A stretch of DNA of 57,816 nt, from NCBI RefSeq assembly GCF_006438875.1, contig NZ_RCZH01000027.1:14658-72473 (forward strand), given 5' to 3'. Position numbers and translations under genes: made by a program. Origin of the DNA: Flavobacterium pectinovorum (lineage in GTDB: Bacteria; Bacteroidota; Bacteroidia; Flavobacteriales; Flavobacteriaceae). Positions within the stretch are counted from its first letter, which is position 1, and every line of letters begins with the position of its first letter. Shown here in pieces: positions 14,902 to 22,860 of the stretch. Under the pieces are notes generated by a model. That model was given only the letters and a program-made list of their open reading frames with translations. It ran no database searches and was not told where the DNA came from.

Positions 14902-16326
14902 ATGAATTCATCACTTTTTTACAGTCTTTTACAAAAGAAATTTCCATTTGCGCCAACTTATAAACAAGATATTTTTTTTCAAAAAATTGCTATTTTCTTA
15001 ACGGATACTCATAACGATACTATTTTTGTACTAAAAGGATATGCCGGAACGGGAAAAACAACTGTGATTTCGACCATTGTAAATAATCTGGGAGATATTA
15101 ATAAAAAGTTCGTTTTGCTGGCACCAACGGGACGTGCTGCAAAAGTGATTGCCAATTATTCGAATACTCCAGCGTTTACAATTCATAAAAAAATATATTT
15201 TCCTAAAAAATCGGCTGGTGGAGGCGTTGCTTTTACCAAGCAATTGAACAAACATAAAAACACCATTTTTATTGTCGATGAGGCTTCAATGATTTCAGAC
15301 AGTAATTCAGACTCGAAATTGTATGATAACGGATCGCTTTTAGACGATTTGATTTCATACGTATATTCTGGAACCAATTGCAAGATGATTCTTTTGGGAG
15401 ATACTGCGCAGTTGCCTCCAGTGAATTTAGATATAAGTCCTGCACTTGATACGCATACTTTAGGTATTCATTATAATAAAGAAATCGAACATATAGAGCT
15501 TGACGAGGTAATGCGTCAGGAAGAAAGTTCAGGGATTTTATTTAATGCCACCGAATTGCGCGAATTGCTAAAAGATACTTTTATTACTGAGTTTAAATTC
15601 AATGTCAAAAAGTTCAAAGACATTGTTCGCTTGACGGATGGTTACGATATTCAGGATGCGATTAACTCGGCATATAGCAATTATAGTATTGAAGATACAG
15701 CGTTTATAGTACGTTCGAATAAAAGAGCGAATCAATATAACGAGCAAATCAGAACCAGGATTTTGTTTAAAGAAAGTGAACTTTCTGTTGGCGATTTCTT
15801 AATGGTTGTCAAGAATAATTATTTCTGGCTGAAAGAAACTGACGAAGCAGGATTTATTGCCAATGGAGATATTATTGAAGTTTTGGAACTTTTTGGAATC
15901 AAAGAATTATACGGTTTTAATTTTGCGAAAGTAAAAATCAGAATGGTCGATTATCCCGATCAGAAACCTTTTGAAACGGTTTTGTTGTTAGATACTATAA
16001 AAAGTGAATCTCCATCTTTAACGTACGAAGAATCAAATCGTTTGTATGAAGAAGTAATGAAGGATTACGAGAACGAAACAACTAAATACAAGAAGTTCCA
16101 GAAAGTAAAAGAGAACGAATATTTTAACGGATTGCAAGTAAAATTCTCGTATGCAATTACATGTCATAAATCACAAGGAGGGCAGTGGAATACGGTTTTT
16201 ATCGAACAGCCATATTTACCAAACGGAATCGATCGTGATTACATTCGATGGCTTTATACTGCTATGACACGTGCCAAAAATAAGTTATATTTGATAGGAT
16301 TTAAAGACGAGAGTTTTGAGGAATGA
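14902..16326 (+). CDS. RecD-like ATP-dependent DNA helicase
   Basis: The 474-residue product is a superfamily 1 helicase of the RecD/Pif1-like type. Motif I (Walker A) is VLKGYAGTGKTTVIS (about residues 42-56). Motif Ia is LLAPTGRAAKV (about 74), motif II is IFIVDEASMIS (about 121) and motif III is MILLGDTAQLPPV (about 157). The C-terminal motif V/VI region has YAITCHKSQGGQW and WLYTAMTRAKNKL. The protein lacks other RecD domains and stands alone without RecBC. The ATG at 14902 is chosen because a promoter-like TTG (14854-14856) and GAACTTTG (14877-14884), 20 nt apart, lie just upstream and exclude the longer reading. Confidence 0.9.
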   Translation: MNSSLFYSLLQKKFPFAPTYKQDIFFQKIAIFLTDTHNDTIFVLKGYAGTGKTTVISTIVNNLGDINKKFVLLAPTGRAAKVIANYSNTPAFTIHKKIYFPKKSAGGGVAFTKQLNKHKNTIFIVDEASMISDSNSDSKLYDNGSLLDDLISYVYSGTNCKMILLGDTAQLPPVNLDISPALDTHTLGIHYNKEIEHIELDEVMRQEESSGILFNATELRELLKDTFITEFKFNVKKFKDIVRLTDGYDIQDAINSAYSNYSIEDTAFIVRSNKRANQYNEQIRTRILFKESELSVGDFLMVVKNNYFWLKETDEAGFIANGDIIEVLELFGIKELYGFNFAKVKIRMVDYPDQKPFETVLLLDTIKSESPSLTYEESNRLYEEVMKDYENETTKYKKFQKVKENEYFNGLQVKFSYAITCHKSQGGQWNTVFIEQPYLPNGIDRDYIRWLYTAMTRAKNKLYLIGFKDESFEE

Positions 16327-16329
16327 TTG

Positions 16330-16410
16330 TTCGCCACGAATTCCACGAATGAGCACGAATTTTTTTTATAAAGATTAGTAATTAGTGTAATTTGTGAAAT
16401 TCGTGGCGAA
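16330..16410. repeat. Palindrome between helicase and dioxygenase genes
   Basis: TTCGCCACGAATTCCACGAA at the left pairs with TTTGTGAAATTCGTGGCGAA at the right apart from two mismatches. The CACGAATT words recur in other intergenic palindromes here. Confidence 0.65.
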
Positions 16411-16425
16411 AAAAAGACACTTATA

Positions 16426-17256
16426 ATGACAACACTAAACGATTTACATTCGATTTCATCAACGTTTTCGAATACAGATAAAATGCCGGTTTTATTTTTA
16501 GGACACGGAAGCCCAATGAATGCTATTGAAGAAAATCAGTTTGTGTCTGGTTTCCGAAATTTGGCTAAAACTTTGCCACAGCCAAATGCGATTTTGTGTA
16601 TTTCGGCGCATTGGTTTACCAACGGAACCAAAGTTACTTCAATGCAAATGCCAAGAACAATTCATGATTTTGGAGGTTTTCCGCAAGCACTTTTTGATGT
16701 GCAATATCCTGCAAAAGGAAGTCCCGAATTGGCGGCAGAAACTAAAAAAATATTAGAACCGGTTCAGGTAGATTTAGACGAACATTGGGGTTTAGATCAC
16801 GGAGCATGGAGTGTAATCAAACATTTATATCCGGAGGCAAACGTTCCGGTAATTCAGTTGAGTATTGATTATACAAAATCCGGACAATATCATTTTGAGT
16901 TGGCTCAGAAATTACAATCATTGCGTCATAAAGGAGTTTTGATTATCGGAAGCGGTAATATAGTTCATAATTTACGTTTGGTCGATTTCAGGAATTTTGA
17001 TAAAGATAATTACGGTTTCGATTGGGCAATTGAAGCTCGGGAAACAATCAATAATTTTTTATTAAACGAAAATTTCCAGCCTTTAATTGATTTCGAAAAA
17101 ATGAATAAAGCAATCCAATTGGCGATTCCAACTCCTGATCATTATTTGCCTTTACTTTATACTTTAGGTTTAAAAGAAAAATCAGAAGATTTGACTTTAT
17201 TCAATGATAAATTATTAGCGGGTTCTTTGAGTATGACTTCGGTAAAAATTATGTAA
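16426..17256 (+). CDS. ygiD: 4,5-DOPA dioxygenase-like extradiol ring-cleavage protein
   Basis: This 276-residue protein belongs to the LigB-type class III extradiol dioxygenases, near E. coli YgiD. These enzymes use a non-haem metal to open catechol rings such as DOPA. The family lines are LFLGHGSPMNAIEEN (about residues 22-36), ISAHWFTNG (about 60), HDFGGFP (about 79) and DEHWGLDHGAWSVIKHLYP (about 117-135). GSGNIVHNL (about 180) and PTPDHYLPLLYTLG (about 231) follow. The His residues in these lines are the metal ligands of the family. Physiological substrate is unknown. The gene is separated from both neighbours by palindromic repeats. Confidence 0.92.
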   Translation: MTTLNDLHSISSTFSNTDKMPVLFLGHGSPMNAIEENQFVSGFRNLAKTLPQPNAILCISAHWFTNGTKVTSMQMPRTIHDFGGFPQALFDVQYPAKGSPELAAETKKILEPVQVDLDEHWGLDHGAWSVIKHLYPEANVPVIQLSIDYTKSGQYHFELAQKLQSLRHKGVLIIGSGNIVHNLRLVDFRNFDKDNYGFDWAIEARETINNFLLNENFQPLIDFEKMNKAIQLAIPTPDHYLPLLYTLGLKEKSEDLTLFNDKLLAGSLSMTSVKIM

Positions 17257-17261
17257 TCTAA

Positions 17262-17349
17262 CTTTGTGTATCTCTGTGAAATCTTTGCGCTACTTTGTGT
17301 TATAATTTTACCACAGAGATTCACAAAGATTTCACAGAGATACACAAAG
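17262..17349. repeat. Perfect 26-bp inverted repeat between convergent genes
   Basis: The arm at 17262-17287, starting CTTTGTGTATCTCTGTGAAA, is repeated exactly in reverse at 17324-17349 around a 36-nt loop. It lies between the stops of the dioxygenase and propeller genes and may end transcription from both sides. Confidence 0.8.
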
Positions 17350-17351
17350 GT

Positions 17352-18686
17352 TTATTTATTTAGATTATAAGCATATAAATATCCGTCAGCACTTCCAAAA
17401 TAGATCGTATTGTTGCTTATGAATGGGGAAGAAACAATTGAACCTAATTGGTAAAATTGATCCATTACTTTTTTGTTATTATCGTAAACCGAAAGATCTT
17501 CGTTTTGTCCTGTATATCCAAAATCAAGAAAATCATTTTTTAATGTAGAAGCCGCAAATTGCTTGCGATTATCGGTGCTTATAAAATTAGATTTTTTGCC
17601 ATTCGAACGTAAATCCAAAGAGAAGAAATTACCTGTAAAATCACCAAAGTAAATTGTGTTTCCTGCGATTGCTGGCGAAGTATAAACATAACCATTTGCT
17701 TTGAAACGGTATTTTTCGGCACCGGTTTTGGCATCCAAAGCCAGTAAAGCATAAGTATCTGACGTTCCCACATAAATGGTATTGTCCTGAACAACGGCAG
17801 AACTTAAGATCCAGGAACTTTCGGCATTGTATTTCCAGATTAATTTTCCGGTTTGAGCATCTAAAGCAAAAAAGAACGGATCTCTTGCTCCAAAATAAAC
17901 TTTTCCATCAGAAACCGAAACGGATGATTGTATTCCTTTAAAAGCCGTTTTTGTTCCTGTTGCGAAACTCCATATTTCTTTGCCAGTTTCAATATTCAAA
18001 GCATATAATGTAGCGTCCCAACCACCAATATAAATTTTATCGTGATCGATTACGAGAGTTCCGTGAATTGGTCCGTTCGTTTTGAATTTCCATTTTAAAG
18101 TGCCTGTTTTGGCATCTACGGAATAAACGTTTCCGTCGCTGCTTCCGAATAAAACTACTGCTGATTTTTTGTTTTCGTAAACAACAGGAGATGATAAATA
18201 GAAATCCCATAAATCTTCCATGTACTGTGTTTCCGGTTTCATTCCCCACATTCCAATTTCGCCCAGCCAATGTTCTCCGCCCGTTTTAAATTTCCAGATT
18301 AATTTTCCGTCTTGCGTATTTACAGCGTAATAATTTCCATCAAAACTGCCAAAATAAATAGTGTTTTCAAAAATACTTGGTGAACTATGAATTGCTCCAT
18401 CGGTTTTGAATTTCCACTTTGTGTTTCCTGATTTTTCTTCAATTGCATATAGAAATCCATCTTCGCTGCCAATATATACAATACCATTTTTTACTATTGG
18501 AGAACTAAATATTTTACCATCAGTTTTGAATTTCCATTTTAAATTACCTAGTGGCTGATATCCTTTTCCGTCAAAAATACGATTCGAAAATGCATTAACT
18601 ATTTTAGTATTATTGGTTTGGCTTAAAGCCGAATTCGTAAAAAATAAATGGAATAAAAGCAGAATCAAAATCGACGGTTTTTTCAT
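17352..18686 (-). CDS. Secreted PQQ-binding-like beta-propeller protein
   Basis: From the ATG at 18686 the product has 444 residues and a signal peptide (KKPSILILLLFHLFFTNSALSQ). It is built of repeated propeller blades with the line GxxYxGSxDGxxYAxxxxxGxxxWKFKT. At least seven such blades are readable, including IVYIGSEDGFLYAI, TIYFGSFDGNYYAV and TIYFGSADGYLYAYNL. The fold resembles BamB and quinoprotein dehydrogenases, but the catalytic residues of the enzymes are not evident. I expect a periplasmic or surface scaffold role. An upstream ATG adds 15 residues without improving the signal peptide. Confidence 0.88.
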   Translation of the reverse strand: MKKPSILILLLFHLFFTNSALSQTNNTKIVNAFSNRIFDGKGYQPLGNLKWKFKTDGKIFSSPIVKNGIVYIGSEDGFLYAIEEKSGNTKWKFKTDGAIHSSPSIFENTIYFGSFDGNYYAVNTQDGKLIWKFKTGGEHWLGEIGMWGMKPETQYMEDLWDFYLSSPVVYENKKSAVVLFGSSDGNVYSVDAKTGTLKWKFKTNGPIHGTLVIDHDKIYIGGWDATLYALNIETGKEIWSFATGTKTAFKGIQSSVSVSDGKVYFGARDPFFFALDAQTGKLIWKYNAESSWILSSAVVQDNTIYVGTSDTYALLALDAKTGAEKYRFKANGYVYTSPAIAGNTIYFGDFTGNFFSLDLRSNGKKSNFISTDNRKQFAASTLKNDFLDFGYTGQNEDLSVYDNNKKVMDQFYQLGSIVSSPFISNNTIYFGSADGYLYAYNLNK

Positions 18687-18784
18687 GACGTTTTTTCTTA
18701 TAAATGTAGTGTTATTTTGAAATGATGACAATCACATTCTAAAGTTCTGTTGTGATTATTTTTTTAAACTTAATTCCGAATGGT

Positions 18785-18792
18785 TACATTTG
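18785..18792 (+). promoter_or_regulatory. -7 element for kdsB
   Basis: TACATTTG matches TAnnTTTG and lies 24 bp before the chosen ATG at 18817. It lies 5 bp before an earlier possible start at 18790, which its position makes unlikely. Confidence 0.5.
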
Positions 18793-18816
18793 TTTACGTT
18801 TATAAATAAATTTAAA

Positions 18817-19548
18817 ATGAAAATAATAGCTGTAATTCCTGCACGATATGCTTCAACACGTTTTCCTGCTAAATTGATGCAGGATTTGGGTGGAAAAACT
18901 GTGATTTTAAGAACTTATGAAGCTACCGTTGCAACAAAACTCTTTGATGATGTTTTTGTGGTAACCGATTCTGATTTGATATTTGATGAAATTGTAAATC
19001 ACGGCGGAAAAGCCATTATGAGTATTAAAGAACACGAATCCGGAAGCGATAGAATTGCAGAAGCTATTGCAAGCTTAGAAGTTGACATTGTAGTAAATGT
19101 ACAAGGCGATGAACCTTTTACAGAAGCCGGACCGTTGGAGCAGGTTTTGTCGGTTTTTAAAAATGATGAAGAGCGCAAGATTGATCTAGCTTCGTTAATG
19201 CGTGAAATCACAAATGAAGACGAAATCAATAATCCTAATAATGTAAAAGTGGTGGTTGATCAATCACAGTTTGCTTTGTATTTTTCGCGTTCGGTAATTC
19301 CGTATCCGAGAGACAAAGATGTTGGAGTACGTTATTTTCAGCATATCGGAATTTATGCTTTTAGAAAACAAGCTTTACTGGATTTTTATAGTTTGCCAAT
19401 GAAATCTTTGGAAGCTTCTGAGAAGTTAGAACAACTGCGTTATTTAGAATTTGGAAAACGTATTAAAATGGTTGAAACGAGTCATGTTGGAATTGGGATT
19501 GATACTGCTGAGGATTTAGAAAAGGCTCGCGCTATTTTGGGGGTTTAG
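18817..19548 (+). CDS. kdsB: 3-deoxy-manno-octulosonate cytidylyltransferase
   Basis: The 243-residue enzyme joins CTP and Kdo to form CMP-Kdo, the activated sugar for the lipopolysaccharide core. The N-terminal nucleotide-binding line is IIAVIPARYASTRFPAKLM (residues 3-21). VVNVQGDEPF (about 92-101) holds the metal-binding Asp, and HIGIYAFRKQALLDF (about 179) and GIDTAEDLEKA (about 227) complete the family pattern. The length is normal for KdsB. It is divergent from the propeller gene and stands alone, followed by about 700 bp of repeats. Confidence 0.94.
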   Translation: MKIIAVIPARYASTRFPAKLMQDLGGKTVILRTYEATVATKLFDDVFVVTDSDLIFDEIVNHGGKAIMSIKEHESGSDRIAEAIASLEVDIVVNVQGDEPFTEAGPLEQVLSVFKNDEERKIDLASLMREITNEDEINNPNNVKVVVDQSQFALYFSRSVIPYPRDKDVGVRYFQHIGIYAFRKQALLDFYSLPMKSLEASEKLEQLRYLEFGKRIKMVETSHVGIGIDTAEDLEKARAILGV

Positions 19549-19624
19549 ATTGCGAGATGGCACGCGGATGACACGGATTTGCTATCGCGAAAACGCGGAT
19601 TTACACGGATTTTTTCTTATGTAG

Positions 19625-19652
19625 TGTCTTTGCGAGGAACGAAGCAATCTCA
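19625..19652. repeat. Solo half of the GAGGAACGAAGCAATCTC palindrome
   Basis: TGTCTTTGCGAGGAACGAAG and the following CAATCTCA match the left arm of the palindrome at 4084-4111 with one or two changes. The right arm is missing here. Confidence 0.6.
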
Positions 19653-19704
19653 CGTGCTAAGTTTGTGTTGTTAAATACCAAGATTTTGGTACGAAGCCTA
19701 AAAC

Positions 19705-19976
19705 CCAATGTCATTAAGTTAAGGAAAAATGCAATGTAATAATTTGTTTTTGTTCCATCGGAACATTTCATTGGTAGCCCAATAAATACGGTATTTTTTC
19801 ACGTTCCTTAGGAACGTTTGATTTTATAAATAATAATTGGTAAAAACAGATACAGATTACGTATACAATTTCTCAAACGTTCCAATGGGACGATGTTTCT
19901 CTCGATGCATTTTTTTTCTATCGATGAAATGTTCCGATGGAACAAAATCTAAAATATCTTAACTTAATGACATTGG
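19705..19976. repeat. Inverted-repeat element enclosing a GTTCC element
   Basis: CCAATGTCATTAAGTTAAG at the left end (19705) is the reverse complement of CTTAACTTAATGACATTGG at the right end (19958-19976). The payload is almost entirely the GTTCC element at 19748-19947. The same ends flank a different payload at 34281-34447. The nested order suggests one repeat inserted inside another. Confidence 0.65.
19748..19947. repeat. Four-hairpin GTTCC/GGAAC element, copy 2
   Basis: The ends TTTTGTTCCATCGGAACA and TGTTCCGATGGAACAAAA match copy 1 at 12867-13046 exactly. The inner hairpins are CGTTCCTTAGGAACG and CGTTCCAATGGGACG. Against copy 1, the first inner stem changes on both sides together (CATCCC/GGGATG to CGTTCC/GGAACG), so pairing is conserved. 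Confidence 0.75.
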
Positions 19977-19982
19977 CCTAAA

Positions 19983-20064
19983 GCCCTAGCCCTGATAGAA
20001 GTGGAAATCCTTTTGTGTAATGAAATGGAACAAAAGATTGAAACGGATAGCAGGAAATAGCTCC
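19983..20064 (+). ncRNA. Candidate structured RNA (possibly Flavo-1), copy 2
   Basis: It starts GCCCTAGCCCTGATAG and ends CAGGAAATAGCTCC, differing from copy 1 at 4220-4301 at only a few positions. ATCCTTTTGT and ACAAAAGAT again form the inner stem. It lies just after an inverted-repeat element, in a gap of about 700 bp without genes. Confidence 0.5.
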
Positions 20065-20200
20065 GGAAAATTAAAAATCTTAGAGGGATTCTTGTTATTT
20101 CTAAAGAATCTTGTTATTTTGAAGAAATCACATTCAGAGAGCGACGCACTGTGTAAGTTTCTAGTGTGATTTCTCCCTGCGGTCGAAATGACAAAAAAAG

Positions 20201-20238
20201 AAAAAAGCTTATAAACAATTGTCTATAAGCTTTTTTTA
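20201..20238. terminator. Terminator after the E1 dehydrogenase gene
   Basis: AAAAAAGCTTATA and TATAAGCTTTTTT form a 13-bp stem around a 10-nt loop. It lies 22 bp beyond the stop codon of the gene on the minus strand. Confidence 0.85.
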
Positions 20239-20260
20239 TTTTTAAAACCGAACTAAATTC

Positions 20261-22672
20261 TTAGTATAAACTTGGGAATTTAGATGGATTAACTTCGTTC
20301 ATCATGTTGTACACTTTTTCGAAAATATCTTCGGCAGAAGGTTTTGAGAAATAGTCACCATCAGTTCCATATGCTGGTCTGTGCTCTTTTGCAGCAAGAG
20401 TTTGCGGTTTACTGTCTAAGTAATTGTAAGCGTCCTGATCTTCCAGAATTTGTTGCAAAATAAATGCCGAAGCTCCTCCCGGAACATCTTCGTCGATTAC
20501 TAAAAGACGATTTGTTTTGGTAATACTTTTTACTATATCTTTATTAACATCAAACGGAAGTAAAGACTGAATGTCGATTACTTCGCAATCAATACCTAAA
20601 TCCAATAATTCTGTTGCTGCTTGTTCGACCAATCTCAAAGTCGATCCGTAAGAAACTAAAGTAATATCCGTACCTTCTTTTAGGGTTTCAACAACACCGA
20701 TTGGTGTTTTGAATTCACCAAAATTCAAAGGTGTTTTTTCTTTTAAACGGTAACCATTTAAACATTCGATTACTAAAGCCGGTTCATCAGTTTCTAAAAG
20801 AGCATTGTAGAATCCTGCGGCTTGTGTCATGTTTCTAGGAACAAGAACGTGAATTCCTCGTATAGCGTTGATAATCATTCCCATTGGAGAACCAGAATGC
20901 CAGATTCCTTCCAGACGATGTCCGCGGGTTCTTATGATTAATGGTGCTTTTTGTTTTCCAACAGTTCTATATTGTAATGTCGCCAAATCATCACTCATGA
21001 TTTGAATAGCGTACAGTAAATAATCTAAATATTGAATCTCAGCAATAGGGCGTAAACCTCTCAATGCCATTCCAATTCCTTGTCCAAGAATAGTTGCTTC
21101 ACGAATACCAACATCGGCAACACGAAGTTCACCATATTTTTCCTGCATACCTTCCAGACCTTGGTTTACGTCGCCAATGTTTCCTACGTCTTCACCAAAG
21201 ATTAAAGTTTCAGGATATTTGGTAAACAAAGCGTCAAAGTTGTCACGTAAAATCATACGTCCATCTGAGTCCGGTTTTGCATTTTCGGCATATTCAGGAA
21301 GTACTTTTTGTACTGAAAATACATTTTTATCAGAATCAGAATATAAATTACTGCTAAATCTTGGTTGTGTAATTTTGATATAATTGGTGATCCAGTTTGA
21401 TACTAAAACTTTACTGTTTGGAACTTCGATAAAGCGCAAAATCTTTCTTGCTATAACAAGCATTTCCTTTTTTAGAGGTGATTTTATAGCGCTTAATTCT
21501 GAAATGTATTTTTGGATTTTTTCTTTATGATTGATACTTGCCGCAGCAATTTGTTCCAGTAATACCAGAAGATTCTTTTGATCTTCGATAATTGGATCTA
21601 TGAACGAGTTCCATGCTTCTTTTTTAGCTTCAAGAACTTCTTTTTTAATTTGAAAATCAATTTCAGCCAATTCTTCAGGAGATGCAATATTGATGGCAAT
21701 CATCCATAAACGCATCTGACGAACACAGTCAAAATCTTTTTCCCAAGCCAGTCTTTCTGCATTTTTATAACGCTCGTGAGAACCTGAAGTCGAGTGTCCT
21801 TGTGGTTGCGTTAATTCGTTTACGTGAATTAAAATAGGAACATGTTGCTCACGTGCAATTGCACCGGCTCTTTCGTATGTAGAAACTAACTCGGCATAAT
21901 CCCAGCCTTTTACTCTAAAAATGTCATAACCTTTAGAATCTTCGTCGCGTTGATATCCTTTTAGAATTTCAGAAATATTTTCTTTAGTAGTCTGATGTCT
22001 TGCATGAACTGAAATTCCGTATTCATCATCCCAAACACTCATAACCATGGGAACTTGTAGTACTCCGGCAGCATTTATGGTTTCAAAAAATAAACCTTCA
22101 GAGGTACTTGCATTTCCTATTGTTCCCCATGCAACTTCATTTCCGTTTACAGAGAATTTGTCTTTGATAGTAATACCATCAACGTTTCTGTAAATTTTTG
22201 AAGCTTGGGCCAATCCCAATAATCTTGGCATTTGTCCTGCTGTTGGAGATATATCTGCGCTTGAATTTTTTTGTTTTGTTAGATCTTTCCAGGATCCGTC
22301 TTCGTTTAAACTGTGCGTTACAAAGTGTCCGCCCATTTGTCTTCCGGCAGACATTGGATCAAAATCTAAATCGGTGTGACCGTATAAACCTGCGAAAAAT
22401 TGTTTTGGAGTCAATTCGCCAATTGCCATCATAAAAGTTTGATCGCGATAGTATCCGGAACGGAAATCTCCGTTTTTAAAAGCTTTTGCCATAGCGAGCT
22501 GTGGCACTTCTTTTCCGTCTCCAAAAATTCCAAATTTGGCTTTCCCGGTTAATACTTCTTTACGACCTAATAGACTACATTCGCGGCTGGTTACTGCAAT
22601 TCTGTAATCGCTCAATACCTCAGTTTTGAAATCTTCAAATGTTAATGTAGTATTGCTTTTTTCTTTTATCAT
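20261..22672 (-). CDS. 2-oxo acid dehydrogenase E1, fused alpha and beta subunits
   Basis: This 803-residue protein joins both halves of a thiamine-diphosphate E1 enzyme of the branched-chain 2-oxo acid type. The alpha half (about residues 15-430) has GRQMGGHFVTHSL and the cofactor region NASTSEGLFFETINAAG to VWDDEYGIS. The beta half (about 470-800) has IFGEDVGNIGDVNQGLEG, GREATILGQG-like residues, DDLATLQYRT and DEDVPGGASAFIL near the C-terminus. It would decarboxylate 2-oxoisovalerate and its relatives and pass the acyl group to an E2 not in this window. The fusion is usual in Bacteroidetes. The canonical GDG...NN signature is modified, so substrate is uncertain. Confidence 0.88.
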   Translation of the reverse strand: MIKEKSNTTLTFEDFKTEVLSDYRIAVTSRECSLLGRKEVLTGKAKFGIFGDGKEVPQLAMAKAFKNGDFRSGYYRDQTFMMAIGELTPKQFFAGLYGHTDLDFDPMSAGRQMGGHFVTHSLNEDGSWKDLTKQKNSSADISPTAGQMPRLLGLAQASKIYRNVDGITIKDKFSVNGNEVAWGTIGNASTSEGLFFETINAAGVLQVPMVMSVWDDEYGISVHARHQTTKENISEILKGYQRDEDSKGYDIFRVKGWDYAELVSTYERAGAIAREQHVPILIHVNELTQPQGHSTSGSHERYKNAERLAWEKDFDCVRQMRLWMIAINIASPEELAEIDFQIKKEVLEAKKEAWNSFIDPIIEDQKNLLVLLEQIAAASINHKEKIQKYISELSAIKSPLKKEMLVIARKILRFIEVPNSKVLVSNWITNYIKITQPRFSSNLYSDSDKNVFSVQKVLPEYAENAKPDSDGRMILRDNFDALFTKYPETLIFGEDVGNIGDVNQGLEGMQEKYGELRVADVGIREATILGQGIGMALRGLRPIAEIQYLDYLLYAIQIMSDDLATLQYRTVGKQKAPLIIRTRGHRLEGIWHSGSPMGMIINAIRGIHVLVPRNMTQAAGFYNALLETDEPALVIECLNGYRLKEKTPLNFGEFKTPIGVVETLKEGTDITLVSYGSTLRLVEQAATELLDLGIDCEVIDIQSLLPFDVNKDIVKSITKTNRLLVIDEDVPGGASAFILQQILEDQDAYNYLDSKPQTLAAKEHRPAYGTDGDYFSKPSAEDIFEKVYNMMNEVNPSKFPSLY

Positions 22673-22860
22673 AATCTTGGAGGGTCATGTTTAGACTGCG
22701 AAATTACTTAAAAACAATCAATAATCATAATTCTTTAAAATAAATATAATTTAATTATCTGTATTTAAAATCAAAAAACTACGTACTTTTTTTGAGGTAT
22801 TTGTATGTAAAAGATGGTTTAAATGATAATTAAGCAGGTTTTTATTTAAAATTCATTTGA

